24,704 nucleotides of DNA from an uncultured Prevotella sp. (GTDB lineage: Bacteria; Bacteroidota; Bacteroidia; Bacteroidales; Bacteroidaceae). Each line of letters begins with the position of its first letter. Position 1 is the stretch's first letter. Both the position numbers and the translations under genes were made by a program. Shown here piece after piece: positions 8,353 through 14,992 of this stretch. Below the pieces are notes generated by a model, which was not told where the DNA came from, did no database searches, and saw nothing but the letters and a program-made list of their open reading frames with translations. The stretch spans positions 1 to 24,704 of the forward strand of contig CAAFRM010000317.1 in the NCBI GenBank assembly GCA_900765465.1. The letters are read 5' to 3'.

Positions 8353-9063
8353 ATGATATTAAACTGCGCCATCATAGATGAAGATCCTGAGGCTTTGGCT
8401 TTGCTGAAGCATTATGTTGAGGAAACACCATCCCTTAACCTTATCGGTGCGTACCACAACGCCATCGAAGCTGTAGATGGAATCCACCACAGCCATCTTG
8501 ACATTCTGTTTCTTGCCATCCACATGCAGCAGATCAGCGGACTCGAGTTTGCCAAGCTCGTGCCGATGAACGTGAAGATTATCTTCACCACCGCATTCAA
8601 GGAGTATGCCATCGAAGCATACAAGGTGAACGCCTTCGACTATCTGGTCAAGCCTATCCTATACGAAGACTTCATGCAGACATGCCAGAAGGTATTCGAC
8701 CATTATATGCAGGACGATACCTACAACCCCATCAAGCGCGATGGCTTTGTAGTGGTGAAGAACGAAAGCAAATACACCCGAATTCCTTTCGAGAGCATAC
8801 TCTTTATCGAGAGCGTGAAAGATTACGTAAAGTTCCATATGGCGGATGGACACAACATCATGACCCTGGGCAATCTGAAACGCCTGGAAGAGAAACTTCC
8901 GCGCCAAAAATTCAGAAGAGTGCACCGCTCTTTCATTGCCAATCTAACTAATTTTGACTACATCCAGAATATGAAGGTCGTCTATGGCAAACTGGCGGTG
9001 CCTATCTCTGACACCAACAGGGATGATGTGGTGAAATTCATAGAAGAACACGGAATCAACTAA
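8353..9063 (+). CDS. LytTR response regulator with degenerate receiver (no phosphoacceptor Asp)
   Basis: The 236-residue protein has a receiver domain (1-115) followed by a LytTR DNA-binding domain (about 130-234, with FESILFIESVKDYVKFH and FRRVHRSFIANL). The receiver keeps the acidic pocket (IIDEDP, D9/E10/D11), the Thr region (TT at 79-80) and the conserved Lys in LVKP (K100). The position that normally holds the phosphorylated Asp (LxLDIxM) reads LFLAIHM, with Ala55 encoded by GCC at 8515-8517, one base from an Asp codon (GAC). It therefore probably cannot be activated by phosphorylation at that position. No histidine kinase lies next to it. It is divergent from the exported MORN gene and overlaps the CBM20-HAD gene tail to tail by 4 bp. 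Targets are unknown. Confidence 0.93.
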   Translation: MILNCAIIDEDPEALALLKHYVEETPSLNLIGAYHNAIEAVDGIHHSHLDILFLAIHMQQISGLEFAKLVPMNVKIIFTTAFKEYAIEAYKVNAFDYLVKPILYEDFMQTCQKVFDHYMQDDTYNPIKRDGFVVVKNESKYTRIPFESILFIESVKDYVKFHMADGHNIMTLGNLKRLEEKLPRQKFRRVHRSFIANLTNFDYIQNMKVVYGKLAVPISDTNRDDVVKFIEEHGIN

Positions 9064-10496
9064 CAAATCTGCAGTGGGGATGTAACAAATATTCTAGCAT
9101 CATGTGCAATAAGGAATTCGAGATTCCGGAATCCCCAAAGCACACTGATGCAAGGCATTCCGCTGTTTTTGGCGGTCATGACATCTACATCACTGTCGCC
9201 GATATAGACAGCGCTTTCCCTATCGGCATTCATCTGACGCAAAGCCTCATTTACAGTGTCCGGGGCTGGCTTTTTCTGAATATCCTCACGCTCACCTATA
9301 GCCACATCTACCAAGTCGCCAAAGAAATGGCGACAGAGGGCTTGGGTGGCAGCATAGAACTTATTGCTTACCACGGCAATATTCTTGCCTCTGTCCTTCA
9401 ATTCCTGTAACATTTCCATCACACCCGGATAAGGCTGCGTGGTATCAAGATTATGCATCATATAGTGCTTGCGGAAATCGGCAAACACCTGTTCAAACCT
9501 CTCATTTTCCAAACCATCCGGAATGGCACGTTCCATCAATTTCTTGACACCGTTTCCTACAAAGCGGCGCACCTCATCTACGCTTCGCTCAGGAAAGCCA
9601 TTCGTCTTGAGGGCATAATTGCAGCTCGCAGCCAAATCGCCCAGGGTAGAAAGCAAGGTACCATCCAAGTCGAAGATATAGGTATCGAAATTAAACTGAG
9701 CATGAGGCGGCATTTTCTTCACACGGAATTCACCACCATGAAGGATACAGACATCCTTGGAATAAAGTCGGATTTCATCCGGACCGCTAGACGCATACCG
9801 GTTGGTTTTCTCCTCCTCATCATGGCCATAGGCAATACCTGTTCCCATGGTACGATTCTCACCAAACTCCCATCTCTTGAACTGATGGGTCCTGGCATCC
9901 ACTACCACATATTTATACTCCAGCGGAGCCTCCAAAGCCTGTACGTTGACAGAGAGCACCCAACTGGTTCCGCCCTGATGAATCATCGGAAGATAATGGT
10001 CAGTATTCCACTCGCCCAAGGTTGGATGATTACCCAGCAGTGCCACAGCCTCACCCTCGTGAAGCTGAGGAGCAGAAACCTTGAAGATCACGGTCTGCTC
10101 GAACAGAGGCAGCTTGGCAGCCTCATCACCCGTCCAGACTACCGGAGCCGTATAGTTGATGAAACCGCCCAGCAGCTTGTTCTCATCATCCAGCCAGAAG
10201 TCGGACAGGATATAGTTTCTGTTCGCCTCATACACATAGGCTCTAGGAGCAGCAACAGATTCCCTGCGCACCACATTTCCCTCGGCATCTACCACCTTAT
10301 AATAATAGGCTACAGCCACAAAGGGATGATGACGGTTTTCCAAAGTATGGGTTTCAGCCATCCAATGATAACCATCTATTGTGTTCATCGCCAGATCTAC
10401 CACCTTCCGCTTTCCGTCACGTGCGAAGAAGGTGATATCGGCATGCAAAGACTCCCCCCACTCTGCCTTGTATGATATTGTAAATTTCATTCTCAT
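9060..10496 (-). CDS. Fusion of tandem CBM20-type starch-binding domains with a HAD phosphatase
   Basis: This 478-residue protein combines two parts. Residues 1-105 and about 132-235 are two beta-rich domains resembling the CBM20 pair at the N-terminus of Bacteroidota GH77 4-alpha-glucanotransferase. Supporting motifs are YKAEWGESLHADI in the first and VALLGNHPTLGEWN, then LEYKYVVVD, in the second. No GH77 domain follows. From about residue 270 a phosphoglycolate-phosphatase-type HAD domain begins: FDLDGT (nucleophile D276, acid D278), VVSNK (S377), KKPAPD (K409) and GDSDVD (434-438). All four HAD motifs are intact, so the enzyme should be active. It has no signal peptide and should be cytoplasmic. 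Inference: the CBMs may bring a phosphatase to glycogen. Alternatively it is a housekeeping Gph-like enzyme with an acquired targeting module. A start at codon 3 (10490) is also possible. Confidence 0.85.
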   Translation of the reverse strand: MRMKFTISYKAEWGESLHADITFFARDGKRKVVDLAMNTIDGYHWMAETHTLENRHHPFVAVAYYYKVVDAEGNVVRRESVAAPRAYVYEANRNYILSDFWLDDENKLLGGFINYTAPVVWTGDEAAKLPLFEQTVIFKVSAPQLHEGEAVALLGNHPTLGEWNTDHYLPMIHQGGTSWVLSVNVQALEAPLEYKYVVVDARTHQFKRWEFGENRTMGTGIAYGHDEEEKTNRYASSGPDEIRLYSKDVCILHGGEFRVKKMPPHAQFNFDTYIFDLDGTLLSTLGDLAASCNYALKTNGFPERSVDEVRRFVGNGVKKLMERAIPDGLENERFEQVFADFRKHYMMHNLDTTQPYPGVMEMLQELKDRGKNIAVVSNKFYAATQALCRHFFGDLVDVAIGEREDIQKKPAPDTVNEALRQMNADRESAVYIGDSDVDVMTAKNSGMPCISVLWGFRNLEFLIAHDARIFVTSPLQIC

Positions 10497-10542
10497 ATCA
10501 TCAATCGTTTTAATATGTCAATATTCCTCAGTTTCAATGATG

Positions 10543-10550
10543 CAAAGGTA
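10543..10550 (-). promoter_or_regulatory. Likely -7 box for the CBM20-HAD gene
   Basis: On the minus strand it reads TACCTTTG, a full match to TAnnTTTG. The upstream -33 region is imperfect (TTTA near 10573-10576, spacing 22). The predicted start of transcription is near 10536, giving a leader of about 40 nt. Confidence 0.5.
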
Positions 10551-10611
10551 ATGAAATTCTTCATACCACGGATAAAGAATCGGCGAATTAACCTATTTTA
10601 ATTGCATACGC

Positions 10612-10642
10612 TTTGCTATTTGGCATTTTTACTGTACTTTTG
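10612..10642 (+). promoter_or_regulatory. Strong Bacteroides-type promoter for mltG
   Basis: TTTG (10612-10615), 19 nt, then TACTTTTG (10635-10642): both boxes match the Bacteroidota consensus with ideal spacing. Transcription should start around 10647-10650, leaving about 85 purine-rich nt before the mltG start. Confidence 0.8.
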
Positions 10643-10649
10643 CACCAAA

Positions 10650-10724
10650 ATGTTTCAAGAAGAACAGATCAAGTTCAAAGACGAACAGAAATATTTCAAG
10701 AAGAAAAGAAAATGTTTTAAGTAG
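10650..10724 (+). CDS. Possible 24-residue leader peptide upstream of mltG
   Basis: An ATG at 10650 opens a 24-codon frame ending TAG at 10722-10724, 9 bp before the mltG ATG. The peptide is very basic and aromatic (starts MFQEEQIKFKDEQ, ends KCFK). Its ATG lies at or within a few bases of the predicted transcript start, so it would be leaderless or nearly so. The purine-rich region includes a repeated TTTCAAGAAGAA-type segment. It may simply be an untranslated A-rich leader that happens to be open. Confidence 0.2.
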   Translation: MFQEEQIKFKDEQKYFKKKRKCFK

Positions 10725-10733
10725 ATAAAGAAA

Positions 10734-11786
10734 ATGAAGAAAAAGAAAACAACTTCTAAGTTTTACCTCTATGGCGCCATCGGCTGCGTCGCCGTCATCG
10801 CCATCGTAGGTTATCTCTACTGCTTCTCATCATTCTCGAAAAGCAGCGAAACCAAGTATGTATATATCGATGCCGATGACAACATCGACTCCGTATATAA
10901 TAAGGTGCAGCCTTTCGCCAAGAGCATCCCGATGCAGGCATTCCGCACCCTCACCCTTCATTCAGGCTATGCCGACCACATCCGCACCGGTAGATACGCC
11001 ATCCATCCTGGAGACGGAGCACTCAAGGTCTGGCGTCACATGAAGAACGGTTTGCAGGAACCTGTCAACCTCACCATACCTTCCGTACGCACCATCGACA
11101 AGCTCGCCGTGGAGCTGAGCAAGAAACTGATGCTCGACAGCACAGAAATCAAGAAGGCACTCACAGATGAGGCGGTTTGCGAGAAGATGGGCTACGATAC
11201 AGCCACCATCGCCTGCATGTTTATCCCTAACACCTACGATATCTACTGGAATGTATCCATCGAGAAATTCCTGGAACGCATGAAGAAAGAGAGCGACAAG
11301 TTCTGGAACTTTGAGCGCACGGAGAAGGCAAAGACGATGAAGCTCACTCCTAACCAGGTGATTACACTTGCCAGTATCGTGGATGAGGAAACTGCCAACA
11401 ACGGCGAAAAACCGATGATTGCAGGTATGTACTACAACCGACTGATGCTGCGCAATGCAGAGTATCCGGAAGGTATGCCACTGCAGGCTGACCCAACCAT
11501 CAAGTTCGCCTGGAAGCGTTTCGAACTGAAGCGTATCTACAACAACCTCCTGTACATCAAGAGTCCATACAACACCTACAAGAATCCAGGTCTTCCTCCT
11601 GGCCCAATCCGCATTCCATCGGTTGCCGGCATTGATGCCGTACTCAACCATGTAAAGCACGAGTATCTCTATATGTGCGCCAAGGAGGATTTCAGCGGCA
11701 CCCACAATTTTGCCCGCACCTATCAGGAACACCTGCAGAATGCAGCAAAATATTCCAAGGCACTCAACGAAAGAGGAATCAAGTAA
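10734..11786 (+). CDS. mltG: Endolytic transglycosylase MltG (YceG-like)
   Basis: This 350-residue inner-membrane enzyme cleaves nascent peptidoglycan strands and helps set glycan chain length. Residues 1-10 are basic and cytoplasmic (MKKKKTTSKF) and a single TM helix spans about 11-32. A LysM-like region follows (about 42-105). The catalytic YceG core has TLASIVDEET (211-220), GMYYNRL (231-237), LQADPTIKFA (250-259) and SPYNTYKNPGLPPGPI (277-292). The conserved Glu of the motif is taken as E218 or E219; E219 aligns with the second Glu of the E. coli ASIVEKET motif. Length is normal for Bacteroidota. It is monocistronic: its own promoter lies upstream and a strong terminator directly downstream. 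Confidence 0.95.
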   Translation: MKKKKTTSKFYLYGAIGCVAVIAIVGYLYCFSSFSKSSETKYVYIDADDNIDSVYNKVQPFAKSIPMQAFRTLTLHSGYADHIRTGRYAIHPGDGALKVWRHMKNGLQEPVNLTIPSVRTIDKLAVELSKKLMLDSTEIKKALTDEAVCEKMGYDTATIACMFIPNTYDIYWNVSIEKFLERMKKESDKFWNFERTEKAKTMKLTPNQVITLASIVDEETANNGEKPMIAGMYYNRLMLRNAEYPEGMPLQADPTIKFAWKRFELKRIYNNLLYIKSPYNTYKNPGLPPGPIRIPSVAGIDAVLNHVKHEYLYMCAKEDFSGTHNFARTYQEHLQNAAKYSKALNERGIK

Positions 11787-11795
11787 ACGATATAT

Positions 11796-11846
11796 CAGAA
11801 AACTTGCAAAATGTCTGTCATTTTGCAAGTTTTCTGTTTTTTATTT
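11796..11846 (+). terminator. Strong Rho-independent terminator after mltG
   Basis: A perfect 18-bp stem (11796-11813 with 11819-11836), a 5-nt loop TCTGT, then TTTTTTATTT. It begins 9 bp after the mltG stop codon. Its T tail runs directly into the -33 box of the next promoter. Confidence 0.93.
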
Positions 11847-11875
11847 GGTAGTCTCCCTAAATTGTTGTAAATTTG
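11844..11875 (+). promoter_or_regulatory. Bacteroides-type promoter for the ACT/UPF0210 operon
   Basis: TTTG (11844-11847), 20 nt, then TAAATTTG (11868-11875), a full match at both boxes. Predicted transcription start is about 11880, 30 nt before the ACT-domain ATG. The promoter overlaps the tail of the mltG terminator. Confidence 0.8.
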
Positions 11876-11910
11876 CAGCATTAAACTATCCATATAAAAT
11901 AATTTATTAC

Positions 11911-12183
11911 ATGAACAGAACGATTATTACAGTAGTGGGCAAGGATACAAAAGGTATCATCGCCAGAGTTTGTACCTATTTGGCAGAGAAGGACGTCAAT
12001 ATCCTGGATATCTCTCAGACCATCGTACAGGAGTACTTCAACATGATGATGATTGTTGACATGGGTAAGATGAATACATCTTTCGAGACTGTTGCCGACG
12101 AACTCGCTGATCTTGGCAAGAGCATTGGTGTTCAGGTAAAATGCCAGCGTGAGGAAATCTTCAACATGATGCACCGCATCTAA
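11911..12183 (+). CDS. ACT-domain protein (UPF0237 family)
   Basis: This 90-residue protein is a single ACT domain, beginning MNRTIITVVGKDTKGIIARV and continuing with LDISQTIVQEYFNMMMIVDM. ACT domains bind amino acids or other small ligands and regulate partners. The glycine-rich first loop GKDTKGI is typical. The start at 11911 matches the family; an upstream in-frame extension through the mltG terminator is rejected. It is paired with the UPF0210 gene 31 bp downstream, and this pair is conserved in many Firmicutes, Archaea and Bacteroidota. The ligand and the exact role of the pair are unknown. Confidence 0.92.
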   Translation: MNRTIITVVGKDTKGIIARVCTYLAEKDVNILDISQTIVQEYFNMMMIVDMGKMNTSFETVADELADLGKSIGVQVKCQREEIFNMMHRI

Positions 12184-12214
12184 GTTTATCACATTTAAAA
12201 GCAATAGAAGGAAT

Positions 12215-13579
12215 ATGATCAATATATCTGAGGTTATCGAAACCAACAAGATGATTGAGCAGGAGAACTTCGACGTGCGCACCATCACCATGGGTATCAA
12301 CCTCCTGGATTGTGCCACTTCAGATCTCGACCAGCTCTGTCAGAACATTTATAATAAGATTACCCGCCTCGCCAAGGATCTGGTAAAGACCGGTGAGGAC
12401 ATCTCTAAAGAGTATGGTGTGCCTATCGTAAACAAGCGCATCTCTATCACTCCGATTGCACTCGTAGGTGGTTCTGCCTGCAAGACTACCGATGACTATG
12501 TGAAGATTGCCAAGACTCTCGACAAGTGTGCCAAGGAGTTGGGTGTCAACTTCCTCGGCGGCTACTCTGCCATCGTTAGCAAGGGTATGAGCAAGAGCGA
12601 TGAGCTCCTCATCCGTTCTATCCCTCAGGCTATGGCTCAGACCGATTTCATCTGCAGCTCTGTAAACGTAGGTTCTACCAAGACCGGTATCAATATGGAT
12701 GCTGTACGCCTGCTGGGCGAAATCATCAAGGATACAGCTGAGGCTACCAAGGATAATGGTTCTTTGGGCTGCGCTAAGCTCGTTGTTCTCTGCAATGCTC
12801 CTGATGATAACCCATTCATGGCTGGTGCCTTCCATGGCGTTTCTGAGGCAGACGCTGTTGTCAGCGTAGGTGTCAGCGGTCCTGGTGTAGTAAAATATGC
12901 TTTGGAGCAGGTGAAGGGCGAAAGCTTCGAGGTTCTCTGCGAGACTATCAAGCGTACTGCTTTCAAGATTACACGTGTAGGTCAGCTGGTTGCCAAGGAG
13001 GCATCACGCCGCTTGAACGTACCATTCGGTATCATCGACCTTTCATTGGCTCCTACTCCAGCCATCGGCGACAGCGTAGCTGATATCCTGGAGTTGATTG
13101 GTCTGGAGCGTGCTGGTGCTCCAGGTACAACCGCAGCACTCGCACTTTTGAACGACCAGGTTAAGAAGGGCGGTATCATGGCTTCTTCTTATGTTGGCGG
13201 TTTGAGTGGTGCCTTCATCCCTGTTTCTGAGGACCAGGGTATGATCAATGCTGTAGAGGCAGGTGCACTTACCATCGAGAAGTTGGAGGCAATGACTTGC
13301 GTTTGCTCTGTAGGTCTGGATATGATTGCCATCCCTGGCGATACAGCAGCTACCACCATCTCCGGTGTCATTGCCGATGAGGCTGCCATTGGTATGGTAA
13401 ACCAGAAGACTACTGCCGTCCGCATCATCCCTGTTGTGGGAATGAAGGTGGGAGATACTGTAGATTTCGGCGGTTTGTTGGGTTATGCTCCAATCATGCC
13501 GGTTAATCAGTTCAGCTGTTCTGATTTCGTAAATCGTGCAGGTCGCATTCCTGCTCCTATCCACAGCTTTAAGAATTAA
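12215..13579 (+). CDS. UPF0210 (PFL-family) protein
   Basis: The 454-residue protein matches the UPF0210 family (DUF711, annotated as PFL family). Recognisable stretches include VRTITMGINLLDC, NKRISITPIALVGG, NVGSTKTGINMDAV, GVSGPGVVKYAL, APTPAIGDSVADILE and the C-terminal FVNRAGRIPAPIHSFKN. The family is structurally related to the pyruvate formate-lyase barrel, but no glycyl-radical function is established and no GxGR-type radical loop was noticed. Length is usual for the family. It is co-transcribed with the ACT-domain gene, which may sense a ligand for it. Many preferred GCT, GGT and GTT codons suggest good expression. A terminator follows at 13606. Confidence 0.93.
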   Translation: MINISEVIETNKMIEQENFDVRTITMGINLLDCATSDLDQLCQNIYNKITRLAKDLVKTGEDISKEYGVPIVNKRISITPIALVGGSACKTTDDYVKIAKTLDKCAKELGVNFLGGYSAIVSKGMSKSDELLIRSIPQAMAQTDFICSSVNVGSTKTGINMDAVRLLGEIIKDTAEATKDNGSLGCAKLVVLCNAPDDNPFMAGAFHGVSEADAVVSVGVSGPGVVKYALEQVKGESFEVLCETIKRTAFKITRVGQLVAKEASRRLNVPFGIIDLSLAPTPAIGDSVADILELIGLERAGAPGTTAALALLNDQVKKGGIMASSYVGGLSGAFIPVSEDQGMINAVEAGALTIEKLEAMTCVCSVGLDMIAIPGDTAATTISGVIADEAAIGMVNQKTTAVRIIPVVGMKVGDTVDFGGLLGYAPIMPVNQFSCSDFVNRAGRIPAPIHSFKN

Positions 13580-13605
13580 GACATTTAAAACTTTCCATAT
13601 CGTTT

Positions 13606-13648
13606 GGGGGAGGCATCAGTCTATCATGGCTGCTTGCTCCCCCTTTTT
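13606..13648 (+). terminator. Terminator after UPF0210
   Basis: GGGGGAG (13606-13612) pairs with CTCCCCC (13637-13643) across a 24-nt loop and is followed by TTTTT. It lies 26 bp past the UPF0210 stop codon. Confidence 0.8.
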
Positions 13649-13730
13649 CATATGCTGGCTCTTGCCAGTCCATCGGAGAGTAATATAGAATTTATTATAG
13701 GAGGATTTTTCAACCGTATAGGGCAAAATT

Positions 13731-13797
13731 GTTTTTAAGACTAGAAGAAAGTTCCGTTCAACGTCGCTGAACGAAGTTTTCTACTAACTCTAAAAAC
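13731..13797. repeat. 67-bp imperfect inverted repeat between convergent genes
   Basis: Arms 13731-13760 and 13768-13797 pair at 22 of 30 positions by Watson-Crick and at three more by G-U, with a 7-nt loop ACGTCGC. The outer ends are GTTTTTA and TAAAAAC, and the tip is GTTCA / TGAAC. It lies in the 261-bp stretch between UPF0210 (ends 13579) and the esterase (ends 13841). It could be a two-way terminator, a stable RNA hairpin or a remnant of a small palindromic repeat family. The rest of that stretch holds only the UPF0210 terminator, a 5-bp hairpin at 13655-13668 and AT-rich sequence. Confidence 0.6.
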
Positions 13798-13840
13798 ATT
13801 TTCCTTTAAAGGTAGAAAGTAATTTTCCTAGCACTTGCAG

Positions 13841-14836
13841 CTACTTCTCTATACTGGCACCAAACTGCAGCACATACTTAATCTGCTTGCCGGCAACATG
13901 AGAAGGATTCTTCCATTTACCACCCAAAACCAGAATGGTAGCTGGCTGATTGGCAGGAACAACATCTACAGCCTGCTGCAAAGTCATGAAATTACCTCTA
14001 CCCTCGGCACTCACCACATAATCGTAATGACGAATGTGCTTCTTCAGTGCAGGCACCTGCTCGGCCAAGGCATCAGCCAATGCATTAGCTACCACATGCG
14101 CACCATAGACATTATAATGGGTGTTATCTTTTTTACCCTTTGGAACCTGAGGATTCTCGCCCGGCATAAACCACATGTGAAGCTTTCTGCTACCTTCGAT
14201 ACCCATCTTGGTTTCAATGTCGTGGGTAATCTTGGTGGCATCCACGAATGGAACATTCAATGCCTTGGCTACATGGCGTGGAGCTACAACATAAGCTCCG
14301 TGGGTATCTATGAGCGTATCACTGTTGATGAGTTCCTTGCCATCATATTGTTGGTCACGAAGTTTCTCATCATTGTCATTCTTCAAATCCTCAGAATAAT
14401 AGCAGCGGCGAACCACACTGTTCAGAAGTATAGGGATGCCACCCTTCTGGCGGGTTTCGTTTACATACTTGGCGAGATGGGCATCAAAGGTACCGCCAGG
14501 CTCGGTATAACGATCAGGGAAATGCTTCTCATCATTATGACCAAACTGGATAAGAACATAATCGCCCGGCTGCATCTTGTCAAGAATCTTCTGCCATCTA
14601 CCCTCATCCAGGAAGCTCTTGGAGCTTCTGCCGTTTACCGCATGGTTATCAACGACAATCTGGTCGTCGAAGCAACCTTGCAGCACCATACCCCAACCAC
14701 GTTCCGGACTAGTCTTATACCATTGCTTTTCGGCAGCAGTAGAGTCACCAATAACGAAAATAGTAGTTTTCCTGGAACTGGAAGTCATCATCAGAACCAA
14801 GACAAATACAGACAAAAAAGTTATTATTCTTTTCAT
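13841..14836 (-). CDS. SGNH rhamnogalacturonan acetylesterase (CE12-like) with truncated pectin methylesterase tail
   Basis: The 331-residue protein begins with a hydrophobic signal segment (IITFLSVFVLVLMM, 4-17), so it is probably exported. The SGNH hydrolase core has VIGDSTAA (nucleophile S32), NGRSS (68-72), GHND (99-102) and DNTHYN with D237 and H240, matching rhamnogalacturonan acetylesterases that remove acetyl groups from pectin. After residue 270 the sequence changes to YVVSAEGRGNFMTLQQAVDV, then TILVLGGKW. That is the start of a CE8 pectin methylesterase repeat, and it stops at residue 331, before any CE8 catalytic region. The stop is followed by non-coding sequence and the 67-bp inverted repeat. 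The upstream 156-bp gap to hisS shows no clear promoter. Confidence 0.85.
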   Translation of the reverse strand: MKRIITFLSVFVLVLMMTSSSRKTTIFVIGDSTAAEKQWYKTSPERGWGMVLQGCFDDQIVVDNHAVNGRSSKSFLDEGRWQKILDKMQPGDYVLIQFGHNDEKHFPDRYTEPGGTFDAHLAKYVNETRQKGGIPILLNSVVRRCYYSEDLKNDNDEKLRDQQYDGKELINSDTLIDTHGAYVVAPRHVAKALNVPFVDATKITHDIETKMGIEGSRKLHMWFMPGENPQVPKGKKDNTHYNVYGAHVVANALADALAEQVPALKKHIRHYDYVVSAEGRGNFMTLQQAVDVVPANQPATILVLGGKWKNPSHVAGKQIKYVLQFGASIEK

Positions 14837-14992
14837 TGTTTTATATAGTTTGAGTTTTTAAATGTTTCTAGCCCTAAAGCTAATAAAAATCCGCCTCCTA
14901 TGCAGAGTTTTCACAAATTCACACATAAGAGAACGGACGAATGGTAAATATATACGGTAGAAAAACCTTATACCAGAATTATATAGCCTTTA

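Noticed and set aside
9453..10475. A 340-codon plus-strand open frame opposite the CBM20-HAD gene
   Set aside because: Antisense to a gene with intact HAD motifs; its translation has no recognisable domain.
9060..10496. That the CBM20-HAD gene is a deletion artefact of malQ plus gph
   Set aside because: Not excluded, but the frame is intact, both parts keep their key residues and there is a plausible linker, so it is treated as a real fusion gene.
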